A DNA stretch of 64,000 nt from Candidatus Methanomethylophilaceae archaeon (GTDB lineage: Archaea > Thermoplasmatota > Thermoplasmata > Methanomassiliicoccales > Methanomethylophilaceae): the NCBI GenBank assembly GCA_017461225.1, contig JAFTYV010000008.1, positions 16,013 to 80,012 on the forward strand. The letters are read 5' to 3'. How positions within the stretch are numbered: position 1 is the first letter of the stretch; each line of letters starts with the position of its first letter. A program made the translations under genes and the position numbers. This document shows positions 9,550-17,449 of the stretch, piece by piece. The notes below the pieces were generated by a model, which did no database searches, was not told where the DNA came from, and worked only from the letters and a program-made list of their open reading frames with translations.

Positions 9550-10601
9550 CAGATCACCAGCAGTCCTTTGATGGTTTCTTTGTCAAGTCCACTCTCGACA
9601 CCCCTGGAGATTGTCCTGATGTTCCCGACCTCGATCTCCTTGTGGATCATGTAATCGAGGATGGGGACGACGGACAACGGGTAGAGGTGCGAGAACTTCT
9701 TCGCCTGTGCGATCTCGTATCTCTTCATCTCAGAGACGACATCCCTGATCCTCACCTCGTCGGCCTCCACGAGATCCTTGATGATCTCGTAGAACTCGAG
9801 CTGGGAGAGATCGGATGCTGCCGCTGCGATGGTCTCTGCATTGGCGAGCTGGACTGCAAGCTTCTTGTCGACCTGCTTTCCACCGGGGATGATGTACTGC
9901 ATGACCTGCTCCCCGTAGATACCCTCAGCCTTGAGCTTGAGGATGGTCTCGAGGTTCCTGACATCGATCTCCTTCCTCACATACTCCTGGAACATCTTCG
10001 TGGGTCTGGAGGAGGGGTCGATGCTGGCGAGCAGCCTTGCGTAATGGTACTTGTCCAGGTAGTCCTCGACGCTGCCGAGGTTTCCGGACTCCTTGTAGAT
10101 GTCCAGGAGCTCCTGGCCATTCACCTTGTCCATTTTCGCAAAGTTCACGATTGCATCGTCGATGGAATCAAGCGCGATGAGCTTCTCCAAAGATTCGGCG
10201 CCGAGACTGCCGGCCGGGACCAGATCCTCTCTGATCTCGTCTGCACCAAGGCCATATGACTTACCGCGGAGGATGACCTTCAGGTTCCAGATATCCCACT
10301 TCTCGAGATATGCTGCAACCATCGTTTCGAGCTCACCCTGAGAGGCTGCGAGTATGCTGCTGAAGACCTTCGCCATGTTGGCGTAGGTCGCGTGCTCGAC
10401 GAGGTCGATTCCCTCGATCCTTCCCGCGAGCTCGGCCATCTCCTTCTGATAGCCGGACTCACTGATGTAGCGGGAGATCTCGGGGACACTCATCTGCAGC
10501 ATCTTGTTGTAGTCCTCTTCACCGAGGAGAAGGGATTTCTTCGCCTTCACCCTGGCTACGGTGTATGCGTAGTTGCCTTTTCTTCCGCTGCGCCTGAACA
10601 T
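9549..10601 (-). CDS. atpC: A1AO ATP synthase subunit C
   Basis: About 350 residues; subunit C (V-type d homologue) couples the central stalk to the membrane rotor. The sequence is largely helical with three related repeats, and family motifs NYAYTVARVKAKKSLLL and YLEKWDIWNLKVILR are visible. The ATG at 10601 is taken as start because the GTG at 10610 forms part of an AGGTGA Shine-Dalgarno over the atpE stop; starting at 10610 would add three residues (MKR). Confidence 0.93.
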   Translation of the reverse strand: MFRRSGRKGNYAYTVARVKAKKSLLLGEEDYNKMLQMSVPEISRYISESGYQKEMAELAGRIEGIDLVEHATYANMAKVFSSILAASQGELETMVAAYLEKWDIWNLKVILRGKSYGLGADEIREDLVPAGSLGAESLEKLIALDSIDDAIVNFAKMDKVNGQELLDIYKESGNLGSVEDYLDKYHYARLLASIDPSSRPTKMFQEYVRKEIDVRNLETILKLKAEGIYGEQVMQYIIPGGKQVDKKLAVQLANAETIAAAASDLSQLEFYEIIKDLVEADEVRIRDVVSEMKRYEIAQAKKFSHLYPLSVVPILDYMIHKEIEVGNIRTISRGVESGLDKETIKGLLVI

Positions 10602-10606
10602 ACGCT

Positions 10607-11164
10607 TCACCTGAAGAGAATATCAGACACAGATTTGATCTCGCGGTCCCAGATCGACTGGAGAAGAGTGGAGTACTGCATGTCGATCTCCACCTGTCCG
10701 TCCTCGCTCTGGAGGATGAGACCGGCGACGATCCTGCTGTCCTTCTCTACGGAACTGACCCCGAGGTCGGCTGCGGAGAACGCATCGTTCTCGGACATGA
10801 TTGCCTTGGGGTTCTCGATGATCTTCTTCGCGACGGCGACCATTCCCTTGTACTGCTCCAGCTTGACGTCGCTGGATGCGTTCTCAAGGTTGGCGAGTGT
10901 GTCATCGAAGACCTTCGTGAGGAGCTCCTTCTTCTTGGCCAGGACGATCTTCTTACTCTCGAGCTCGGCGCTGGAAAGTTCCTGACGGTTGAGACGCTCA
11001 ACGGCTTCTTTGAGCTTCTTGTCCTCTTTGTCCTTCATCTCAGCGATCTTCACGTCTGCATCGGCGTTGATCTTAGCGATCTCTGCATCGGCCTCGGCCT
11101 TGATGGCTGCGGCCCTGTCCTCCGCGGACTTGATGATCTCCTGAGTAACGTTTGCTAATGCCAT
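10607..11164 (-). CDS. atpE: A1AO ATP synthase subunit E
   Basis: 185 residues; peripheral stalk subunit E. The first about 80 residues are a charged coiled coil (AAAIKAEADAEIAKINADAD), which pairs with AtpH in the stator. A globular C-terminal domain follows (GLILQSEDGQVEIDMQYSTL). A clear Shine-Dalgarno (gaggtt) precedes the ATG. Gap to atpK is 20 bp. Confidence 0.95.
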   Translation of the reverse strand: MALANVTQEIIKSAEDRAAAIKAEADAEIAKINADADVKIAEMKDKEDKKLKEAVERLNRQELSSAELESKKIVLAKKKELLTKVFDDTLANLENASSDVKLEQYKGMVAVAKKIIENPKAIMSENDAFSAADLGVSSVEKDSRIVAGLILQSEDGQVEIDMQYSTLLQSIWDREIKSVSDILFR

Positions 11165-11184
11165 GAGATAACCTCTTGGCGAGC

Positions 11185-11418
11185 TTACATTCCACTCATG
11201 ACGAAGATTCCGAGGATAGCGATAACCAGACCGAAGATGACGATGGTCTCAGGAAGAACCATGAAAATCATTGCCTTTCCGAAGAGAGCCTCGTTCTCGG
11301 TGATTGCTCCAACTGCAGCTGCTCCGACATCTTTCTCTGCCATACCTGCTCCGAGACCGGTGAGTCCGACTGCAAGTCCTGCTCCGATTGCGATAAGTCC
11401 AAGTCCAACATCTGCCAT
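11185..11418 (-). CDS. atpK: A1AO ATP synthase proteolipid (c-ring subunit K)
   Basis: 77 residues forming one hairpin of two membrane helices. The ion-binding carboxylate is Glu57 in the second helix (MVLPETIVIFG). The glycine-rich first helix (GLIAIGAGLAVGLTGLGAG) is typical. It is a single-hairpin form, not the duplicated or triplicated proteolipids of some methanogens. The LPET context includes a threonine next to the carboxylate, but I cannot decide between Na+ and H+ from sequence alone. Codons are biased to A/T-ending forms, as expected for a highly expressed subunit. Confidence 0.95.
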   Translation of the reverse strand: MADVGLGLIAIGAGLAVGLTGLGAGMAEKDVGAAAVGAITENEALFGKAMIFMVLPETIVIFGLVIAILGIFVMSGM

Positions 11419-11431
11419 ATTTCATACCTCT

Positions 11432-13468
11432 TTAGTTATTATTTGCATTTGAAGCGGTTTTGTCGCGTTTGATTTTGAGGGGGTTGTACTCGATACCTCC
11501 TCCCTCGAAGAATTTGGCCATGAGCTCGACCATCTGCAACCTGAGTCCGTGAAGACCGGCGGACAGGATGGCGAGGGTCCAAATCATAAGGTGCAGGAAT
11601 GCGAACAGGAGGAATCCGAGGATGATTCCGAGGATTCCGTCGATGCCGCCTGCGATCATTCCGATGGCGATGTAGTTGAATGCAAGTGCCATTCCGGCCT
11701 TGGACATTCCGATAGCCGCCAGACGGGTGTACGAAAGGATGTTACCAACGATTCCGGGCAACTCGAGGATTGCCTGGATTCCCTCATGTTTGATGTTCAT
11801 GACGATCTCGATGATGATGAACACTGCACCGACTGCGATGAAGGGCAGCACGTCGTTGAACGTGTACTGACTGCTGTAAATCAGGACGTTCGCGAGACCG
11901 TAGCACACGAGAACGAGTCCGATGAATCCGAAGATCCATCCTCCCTTCTCCATGAAGGCGTGTTTGAAACCATGCTGGATGGCCTTGTTGTACAGTGCGC
12001 AAAGATATGCGATCATGAGGTGAACGATACCGATGTACACGGACAACTTGAGGAGGAATCCGACATGGAACAGTTTTCCGACTCCGCTCTCGTAGGGGAG
12101 GATTCCGGAGAACACTTCAGGAAGGTTGTCGAGTCCGAGCAGCATCTGCCAGGAGTACTCGACATCCAACATGTGGTGTGAACTCACGAAGTGCATTCCG
12201 AGGCATTCTCCAAAGAAGAAGAATCCGAATATGAATGCCCAAATTCCTCCGAAGAACAGGACGGTGGCGATTGCACGCCAATCCTTGTGGTGCGTGACCT
12301 TGAGTCCGTACGCACCGAGTATGATGAATGGGATAGCGTATCCCACATCTCCAACCATCAGACCGAAGAACATCGGGAGGAAGATCGCGATCAGGATGGA
12401 AGGGTCAATCTCCTGATACTTGGGCACCGACACCAGTTTGGTGGGGTACTCGAACTCCTTCACGACTTTTCCGTTGTTGAATTTCGTCGGAGCGGTCTTA
12501 AATCTGTCTTCGGACTCCTCGACCTCTTTCATGGTCCTTCCACGGGTCTCCTGCACCTCGACGTATGTTCCCGCGACCTTGGACTCGATAGCCGTCTTGA
12601 CGGTATCGACCTTGGCGGTGGGCACCCATGCATCGATGACGAAGGTGTACTCGCTGTTCGCGATCCTGACGGGGATCTCCCCCTTCTGGATCTCGATGGA
12701 AAGCTCCTCATCGGAGGCTTTGAGGAAATCCTTGTGTTTCTCAAGAAGGTTCTGGATCTCTTTCTCGATGTTCTCCATCTCGGTGGTCGCAGTTGTGAGC
12801 TCGCAGTCGGTGTTGGCGAGAACACTGGCTGCGGACCCGGTCCCTGCGGGAACCGCGATCTCGGAGAAGCCGCACTCGGAAAGGATGGACTGGACTGCGT
12901 CCTTGTCCTCGACCTTGGCGAACACGGCCACGACGTTGCCCTTCTTCTTGTTGAAGGAGGTGAAGACCTCACAGTTGACAGCCGAGAGGGCTGCAGTGGG
13001 ATCCTCGGCAACGGTACCGACGATCGAAACGATGCTCCTGTAACCGGAGTAAAGCTCGAGATCGACGGGTATATCGGAAAGAAGCTCAAGACTCTTCTTC
13101 GTAGCGTTTAACTCGGTGATTCTCTGATTGAGATCATTCCTCTTGTCGAGGACAGACTGGACGTCCTTCTCGACAAGCTCGACGCTGTCAGATGATATCT
13201 GGCTCTTGATCTCATCCTCGGGAATGGGCACGGTCTTCACCATCTTGGTGACTCCGAGCTCCTTCTCCATCGCACGCACCTTCAGCAGCCTCTCGGATGC
13301 CTTGGGTGAGTACGGACGGGGGGTTCCCAGGGTGAAACCTTCATCCGCGTCGACGGTATGATCGATCAGGTGGATAGCCTTCACATCGAAGAGTGCCTCT
13401 ATGGCCTCGTCCATGTGGGATTTGGTACCCACGATCACAATCCTACTCATCGACTCAGGAAGTGACAT
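11432..13468 (-). CDS. atpI: A1AO ATP synthase membrane subunit I (a-subunit)
   Basis: 678 residues. The N-terminal half (to about residue 360) is cytoplasmic with two long coiled-coil stretches that meet the peripheral stalks. The C-terminal half holds seven or eight membrane helices forming the ion half-channels, with the family motifs PMFFGLMVGDVGYA and SYTRLAAIGMSKAGMALAFN. The start at 13468 has a gagagg site upstream and overlaps the end of atpH by 14 bp; an ATG at 13450 is a possible alternative. Length is normal for the family. Confidence 0.95.
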   Translation of the reverse strand: MSLPESMSRIVIVGTKSHMDEAIEALFDVKAIHLIDHTVDADEGFTLGTPRPYSPKASERLLKVRAMEKELGVTKMVKTVPIPEDEIKSQISSDSVELVEKDVQSVLDKRNDLNQRITELNATKKSLELLSDIPVDLELYSGYRSIVSIVGTVAEDPTAALSAVNCEVFTSFNKKKGNVVAVFAKVEDKDAVQSILSECGFSEIAVPAGTGSAASVLANTDCELTTATTEMENIEKEIQNLLEKHKDFLKASDEELSIEIQKGEIPVRIANSEYTFVIDAWVPTAKVDTVKTAIESKVAGTYVEVQETRGRTMKEVEESEDRFKTAPTKFNNGKVVKEFEYPTKLVSVPKYQEIDPSILIAIFLPMFFGLMVGDVGYAIPFIILGAYGLKVTHHKDWRAIATVLFFGGIWAFIFGFFFFGECLGMHFVSSHHMLDVEYSWQMLLGLDNLPEVFSGILPYESGVGKLFHVGFLLKLSVYIGIVHLMIAYLCALYNKAIQHGFKHAFMEKGGWIFGFIGLVLVCYGLANVLIYSSQYTFNDVLPFIAVGAVFIIIEIVMNIKHEGIQAILELPGIVGNILSYTRLAAIGMSKAGMALAFNYIAIGMIAGGIDGILGIILGFLLFAFLHLMIWTLAILSAGLHGLRLQMVELMAKFFEGGGIEYNPLKIKRDKTASNANNN

Positions 13469-13787
13469 TTAGGGTCCTCTCAAATTCTTTATTAAGAAAA
13501 TCTTTGACTTCCTGCATTCTTGCCTCGGAGTTGGCCTCGATACCATTCGCGATGTTCTTACCCTCGTTGAGGAGCTCATCACGTTTGGCATTGAGAGTAA
13601 CCATCTCGTTGGCCACCGCGGATTCGTAAGAGCTGCGCATCTGAGCCTCAGCGTCCTGAATCTTCTTCACAGAATCTCTGCGAGCTTCAGCGATTGCGGA
13701 CTTCTTCTCGGCCTCGGCCTTTGCGACCATGGCGTCGGCGTCCGCTTCCGCCTTCTTTATTTCCGTAAGTATGTCAGTTCGGCTCAA
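13455..13787 (-). CDS. atpH: A1AO ATP synthase subunit H (peripheral stalk)
   Basis: 110 residues, almost all coiled coil (IKKAEADADAMVAKAEAEKK), which forms the stator with AtpE. First gene of the operon. It appears to start at a TTG (13787) preceded by a gggagtg Shine-Dalgarno; no in-frame ATG fits the expected MSRTDIL-type N-terminus. The operon order H-I-K-E-C-F-A-B-D is the standard one for methanogens. Confidence 0.9.
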   Translation of the reverse strand: MSRTDILTEIKKAEADADAMVAKAEAEKKSAIAEARRDSVKKIQDAEAQMRSSYESAVANEMVTLNAKRDELLNEGKNIANGIEANSEARMQEVKDFLNKEFERTLNVTS

Positions 13788-13834
13788 ATTTACACTCCCC
13801 GACCCTACGGTGGTTATCCTGAGAGGGGTACTTA

Positions 13835-13875
13835 ACTCTAGTGTTCCCCTTTAAAGAAAAAAATAATAAAAGCCG
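13835..13875 (-). promoter_or_regulatory. Probable promoter of the ATP synthase operon
   Basis: AT-rich stretch about 50-90 bp upstream of atpH. Read on the minus strand it has a T-run followed by ctttaaagg, a plausible BRE/TATA element. The 125-bp gap between atpH and the dCMP deaminase gene has no other visible gene. The exact transcription start cannot be placed, but this would leave a leader of a few tens of bases. Confidence 0.4.
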
Positions 13876-13912
13876 ATGAAAAAGGTTTGATCGGCGCACG
13901 TGGCACCAGACG

Positions 13913-14368
13913 TCAGTCGTTGGTGAACTCACGTACCGTGACATTGGTCTCGGCGAGGAGGTCCTTGGACAGGTCGTCGACGTAACCCTCGCTGTACACG
14001 ATCTCGTCTATACCGGCGTTGATGAGGATCTTGGCGCACATCGAACACGGGTAGGTGGTGGTGTATATCGTGGCACCCTTGACGCTGACACCGAAGTACG
14101 CGGCCTGCACGACCGCGTTCTGCTCGGCATGGACCCCCCTGCAGAGCTCGTGCCTGGTACCGGACGGGATACCCATCTGCTCGCGTATGCAACCCAGGTC
14201 CTCGCAGTGCCTCGTGCCCTTGGGCGATCCGTTGTAACCCGTGGAGAGGACCCTCTTGTCCTTGACTATGACCGCACCGACCCTGCGCCTGACACATGTC
14301 GAACGGGTCGAGACCAGACGTGCCATGTCCATGAAGTACTCATCGTTACTGGGTCTTTCCATACACAT
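13913..14368 (-). CDS. Deoxycytidylate (dCMP) deaminase
   Basis: 151 residues. Zinc-dependent deaminase converting dCMP to dUMP for dTTP synthesis. The HAE motif (GVHAEQNAV) supplies the zinc ligand and proton shuttle, and PCSMCAK supplies the two cysteines. The extra Cys/His region typical of dCMP deaminases ([19 protein letters not shown]) separates it from plain cytidine deaminases. Start ATG 14368, or 14362 two residues later. A ttaatat element about 25 bp upstream suggests a leaderless mRNA. Confidence 0.9.
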   Translation of the reverse strand: MCMERPSNDEYFMDMARLVSTRSTCVRRRVGAVIVKDKRVLSTGYNGSPKGTRHCEDLGCIREQMGIPSGTRHELCRGVHAEQNAVVQAAYFGVSVKGATIYTTTYPCSMCAKILINAGIDEIVYSEGYVDDLSKDLLAETNVTVREFTND

Positions 14369-14456
14369 GGTATCACGGTGTTGATATTAACACGATTCGA
14401 AGCACGGTCCGAATGACACCGGCATAGCAAGAACCTTATCCGTGCAACCCATACCC

Positions 14457-15302
14457 ATGAACGTGAATCGGGACGACAGGAGGTTCTACACCTCCATCGG
14501 ATTGGTACTCCTCCTGGTCATCGGTGCGTATGGGGGATTGGTTCTGCACACCGGATTCAGCACACCGTTCAGCGTCGTGATGTCGCAGAGCATGCAGCAC
14601 GACGACGACATGTCACAGATAGGGTGCATAGACACCGGGGACATAGTCGTGGTCAGATCCCCCGGCAAATCGGATATAGTGAGCTACGTGGAGGGACACT
14701 CCACGGGTTACTCGTCGTTCGGGGATTACGGCTCCGTGGTGATATACGATCGTGGGAACAACTCCAACCCCGTCATACACAGGGCGATAGTATGGTTGGA
14801 ATGGGATCCGCGTGACAACGTGTGGAGGTCACCCTCGCTGGAGGATTACGACGGATGGTACTGCGTCGGCATGGACGGTCAGGTCACCAAGGATCCGGAC
14901 AGGTTGTCGGGCAAACTGAAGTTCACGGACATAACACGGTCCGGGAAGGATGTGGAGGTCAACCTGGACACCCTCGGAAAGGTCAGCGGGTACCTGACGA
15001 TGGGGGACAACCCCGAATCCAATCCGAACTTCGACCAGACATCGGGGATAGTGGACCACCCCATACCGTACGAGGACATAAGGTCAGTACCGTTCATGGA
15101 GATCCCCTGGATGGGTACCATGAAGATTCTACTGAAGAACGATGGGAGGAATCTGGAGCATGTTCCGAACAGCCTTCCGTCACTTCTGATGGAGATAGTG
15201 CTCCTGTTCTCGATCCTCCTGCTCGTGGATCAGGCGTTCACCATCAGGAACAGGAGGAAAAACCCCGCTGAGGAAAAGAAAGGGGAAGAGGATGGGAAAT
15301 GA
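14457..15302 (+). CDS. Signal peptidase I (S26 family, archaeal type)
   Basis: 281 residues. Membrane-bound protease that removes signal peptides from exported proteins. One N-terminal membrane helix (residues about 11-30) and one near the C-terminus (about 237-257), with the catalytic domain between them outside the cell. The catalytic serine is in VVMSQSM (Ser45), and the archaeal-type catalytic histidine is in NPVIHRAIV (His108). GDN (MGDNPESN) marks the late conserved block. The ATG at 14457 is chosen over a GTG at 14442 because a ccttatcc element lies about 20 bp upstream. The proline usual after SM is replaced by QHDDD. Confidence 0.88.
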   Translation: MNVNRDDRRFYTSIGLVLLLVIGAYGGLVLHTGFSTPFSVVMSQSMQHDDDMSQIGCIDTGDIVVVRSPGKSDIVSYVEGHSTGYSSFGDYGSVVIYDRGNNSNPVIHRAIVWLEWDPRDNVWRSPSLEDYDGWYCVGMDGQVTKDPDRLSGKLKFTDITRSGKDVEVNLDTLGKVSGYLTMGDNPESNPNFDQTSGIVDHPIPYEDIRSVPFMEIPWMGTMKILLKNDGRNLEHVPNSLPSLLMEIVLLFSILLLVDQAFTIRNRRKNPAEEKKGEEDGK

Positions 15303-15303
15303 A

Positions 15304-15333
15304 CCCCCCCACCCCTTCATTTCCACTGGAACC
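15304..15333 (-). repeat. Origin recognition box (ORB), left copy
   Basis: On the minus strand this reads as the archaeal ORB pattern: dyad core GGTTCCAGTGGAAATG followed by AAGGGGTG and a G-string. It matches the right copy at 17045-17074 at 28 of 30 positions. The two are in inverted orientation, with their G-strings pointing away from the cdc6 gene they bracket. ORBs are bound by Orc1/Cdc6 at archaeal origins. Confidence 0.92.
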
Positions 15334-15362
15334 GGAAAAGGGGTATATGCGCATGTGCGCGA

Positions 15363-16598
15363 TCACATGAGAGTCGTCTGTTTCTGAGGTTTGTAGGAAT
15401 CGAGATCCTTGAAGACCTCGTCGGACTTGATCATGCTGATGATCTCCTTCGGTGTGTTGAGTTCGATCTCCTTGGTCCTACCCGCCCTTCCGAAGGACTT
15501 CACCCTCGCATGGACGATACCGAGCATATCCAATTCGGAGATGAGTCCGGCGACCCTCCTCTGAGTGAGGACCGACTGGGAGATGGCATCGCAGATGGTC
15601 TTGTACGTGGAGTACACATCACCGGTCGTCATCGTGGACATCCCATCCTCGGTGTTCTTGATAACACTCATGAGAACCGTCTTCGACTGGATGGTCAAGG
15701 TTTTGATGACCTCGGAGACGGCATCGAGTTCGATCTTGTTCTTAGCGGATTTCACATGAGCGGCGGTTATCAGGACGTCCCCGTTCCTCTCGGCCAGATC
15801 TGCTGACATTCTCAGAAGATCGAGTGCCCTCCTCGCATCCCCCATCTCCTGTGCGGATAATGCGGCACAGTACGGAATGACCTCATCATCGAGAACACCC
15901 TCATCGAAGGCATCCTTCGCCCTCTCGTACAGGATATCACGCAACTGATTGACGTTGTAGGGAGGGAAGATGACCTTCTCCTCACCGAGCCTGCTCTTGA
16001 TCTTCGGACTGAGGAACTCGGTGAACTTCGCATTGTTGGTTATACCTATTATGGACACCCTGGAGTTCTGGAGGACCTCGTTGATGGTCGTGAGATAGTA
16101 AAAGATGTCATCTCCGTTCTTCTGGAACGACCTGTCGATCTCATCCAGGACGATGATGAATATCTTGTCCTCCTTGTCTATGTAATCGGAGAGTTCGGAG
16201 AAGATCTTATCGAGACTCCAACCTGTGAACGGGATCCTCTTGCTGGGATCTGTGATGATCTGATTGGAGATGTTGTACAGGATGCCGTAGGGTGTGTCGA
16301 CGACTTCGCAGTTGACGTAGATGTACGAACAGTTCTTCTGTTCGACATCGGCCTTCCTCAGTTCCTTCCCGATGTAACTCATGACGGCGGTCTTCCCCGT
16401 TCCGGTTTTACCGATTACGAGGATGTTAGATGGTTTGTCCTTGTTCAGCGAGGGCGCGATGATCTCGACGATCTCGTTGATCTTGTCCATTCTATGGGGG
16501 AGCTTATCGGGTATGTACGATGATTGGAGTATCTTCTTGTTTTTCACTATCACATTTCTCTTCTGCATGTACTGAGTGAAAATGTTCGACTCCGTCAT
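15363..16598 (-). CDS. cdc6: Orc1/Cdc6 replication initiator
   Basis: 411 residues. AAA+ origin-binding protein. Walker A GKTGTGKT is at residues 63-70 and Walker B IIVLDEID ends at about residue 155. Sensor 1 (IIGITNNAKF) and the arginine-rich SRLGEE initiator-specific region are present, and a winged-helix DNA-binding domain fills the last about 110 residues (TQRRVAGLISELDMLGIV). The ATG at 16598 follows a strong ggaaggagag Shine-Dalgarno. Flanking ORB elements on both sides identify it as the origin-linked initiator. A TTCCAATGGAA dyad over its ribosome-binding site suggests autoregulation (inference). Confidence 0.96.
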   Translation of the reverse strand: MTESNIFTQYMQKRNVIVKNKKILQSSYIPDKLPHRMDKINEIVEIIAPSLNKDKPSNILVIGKTGTGKTAVMSYIGKELRKADVEQKNCSYIYVNCEVVDTPYGILYNISNQIITDPSKRIPFTGWSLDKIFSELSDYIDKEDKIFIIVLDEIDRSFQKNGDDIFYYLTTINEVLQNSRVSIIGITNNAKFTEFLSPKIKSRLGEEKVIFPPYNVNQLRDILYERAKDAFDEGVLDDEVIPYCAALSAQEMGDARRALDLLRMSADLAERNGDVLITAAHVKSAKNKIELDAVSEVIKTLTIQSKTVLMSVIKNTEDGMSTMTTGDVYSTYKTICDAISQSVLTQRRVAGLISELDMLGIVHARVKSFGRAGRTKEIELNTPKEIISMIKSDEVFKDLDSYKPQKQTTLM

Positions 16599-16606
16599 CT
16601 CTCTCC

Positions 16607-16617
16607 TTCCAATGGAA
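16607..16617. promoter_or_regulatory. ORB-like dyad over the cdc6 ribosome-binding site
   Basis: TTCCAATGGAA is the same dyad as the ORB core TTCCAGTGGAA apart from the central base. It lies directly upstream of the cdc6 start and partly covers its Shine-Dalgarno (minus strand ggaaggagag). It lacks the G-string, so it resembles a mini-ORB half-site at best. A role in initiator binding or cdc6 autoregulation is inferred. Confidence 0.5.
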
Positions 16618-16829
16618 CAACCGCTTTGCGATTTTGTTTCCTGTGTATTTGGATTCCGGATATAAGCGTTTCCCATTTGTTCGGATTCGATGATTTTCGA
16701 TCGATACCTGTTTTGGTTGGGTTTTCTTATGAGGATGTCTGTTTTCCGCGGGATGATATCCTGTTTCCATCCCTGTCAGGATCAGGTGACAACATGCCGG
16801 TCATCCATTCTCATCGTTTCCACAATGCC

Positions 16830-16849
16830 TCCATCGGAAAACCGATGGA
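16830..16849. repeat. Inverted repeat in the origin AT-rich region
   Basis: TCCATCGG - AAAA - CCGATGGA, a perfect 8-bp stem, followed by a T-rich run on the plus strand (atgtttttcc). It could be a terminator, or a structural element of the origin. Confidence 0.5.
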
Positions 16850-16883
16850 TGTTTTTCCATGGTGATTCCTTCCTTCCCATTTT

Positions 16884-16918
16884 CTATATATTGGATCGTT
16901 GTTCTGGTTCCAAAGGAG
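16884..16918 (+). promoter_or_regulatory. TATA box and Shine-Dalgarno of the 26-residue peptide gene
   Basis: TATA-like ctatatat at 16884-16891 and aaggag at 16913-16918. The Shine-Dalgarno is 9 nt before the ATG at 16928, and the TATA box is placed to start transcription just upstream of it. Confidence 0.6.
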
Positions 16919-16927
16919 TGAACCTCA

Positions 16928-17008
16928 ATGAAAGGTTGGTTAGTCATCGGTGCATGCGTTCTCGGAATCGCTGCATTCGTCGGAATTCTTTGGCTTCTCG
17001 GACACTGA
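16928..17008 (+). CDS. 26-residue single-pass membrane peptide inside the origin
   Basis: ATG to TGA, 26 residues: start MKGWLVIGACVLGIAAFVGI followed by LWLLGH. Nearly the whole peptide is one membrane helix with a single lysine at the cytoplasmic end. It has its own TATA-like element (16884-16891) and a consensus aaggag Shine-Dalgarno, signals chance ORFs of this size rarely have. I know of no named family. It lies between cdc6 and the right ORB. Confidence 0.6.
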   Translation: MKGWLVIGACVLGIAAFVGILWLLGH

Positions 17009-17044
17009 GTCCGGTACCGGAAACAGGACATACACCCTTTTCCA

Positions 17045-17074
17045 AGTTCCAGTGGAAATGAAGGGGTGGGGGGC
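17045..17074 (+). repeat. Origin recognition box (ORB), right copy
   Basis: Dyad core AGTTCCAGTGGAAATG followed by AAGGGGTG and a six-G string. The inner 28 bases are identical to the left copy at 15304-15333 in reverse orientation. Together they bracket cdc6 and the AT-rich region. Confidence 0.92.
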
Positions 17075-17138
17075 TTGTTGCTGTGACAGCAGTCCCTGTC
17101 CTTTATCTTTCACATCCATTTTCCAACATCCGTTTCAT

Positions 17139-17426
17139 ATGGATCGCTATCTGGTGTTGTCCCTTTCGGTCATGGTCGTCGTATCCCTGTTCCTGTGCTT
17201 CCCGCAGGGTCAGTCCTCGGATTACGATGTGTCCGGGATAGTGTACGATGTCAATCCCTCGTCCAAGGGTTACACGTTCTACATCGAGACGTCGGATGGG
17301 ACCGTGTTCAGATGCTTCCATGACTCCGAACCGTCGGAACTCGGTTACTACGGTGTGGTCGGTGACATGTCGTCCGATGGTGGGATGTTCTTCGTCACTG
17401 ACATGTTCCTATTAGATAATCTATAA
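17139..17426 (+). CDS. Small exported or membrane-anchored protein with OB-fold-like domain
   Basis: 95 residues. The first about 22 residues are a signal peptide or membrane anchor (MDRYLVLSLSVMVVVSLFLC). The rest has an OB-fold-like strand pattern (YDVSGIVYDV, GYTFYIETSDGTVFRC, YYGVVGDMSSDGGMFFV), as in exported single-domain OB proteins. The ATG at 17139 has an AT-rich ctttatcttt element about 30 bp upstream, consistent with a leaderless mRNA. Function is unknown; I cannot place it in a named family with certainty. Confidence 0.7.
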   Translation: MDRYLVLSLSVMVVVSLFLCFPQGQSSDYDVSGIVYDVNPSSKGYTFYIETSDGTVFRCFHDSEPSELGYYGVVGDMSSDGGMFFVTDMFLLDNL

Positions 17427-17449
17427 AGAATGATTCACATGACCGACCC

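Larger units (their letters stand above)
15304..17074. other. Putative chromosomal replication origin (oriC)
   Basis: Defined by two inverted ORB elements enclosing cdc6 and an adjacent non-coding region (16599-16927) that is clearly more A+T-rich than its surroundings and T-rich on the plus strand. That 329-bp gap also holds an ORB-like dyad at 16607-16617, four GTTTCC words in one orientation (16636, 16668, 16763, 16816), an 8-bp inverted repeat around AAAA (16830-16849) and promoter elements. Genes to the left (cdc6, deaminase, atp operon) are mostly minus and genes to the right mostly plus, as expected for diverging forks. The exact unwinding site is not determined. Confidence 0.85.

Noticed and set aside
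16855..16866. ttttccatggtg as a further ORB
   Set aside because: It lacks the TTCCANTGGAA spacing and any G-string.
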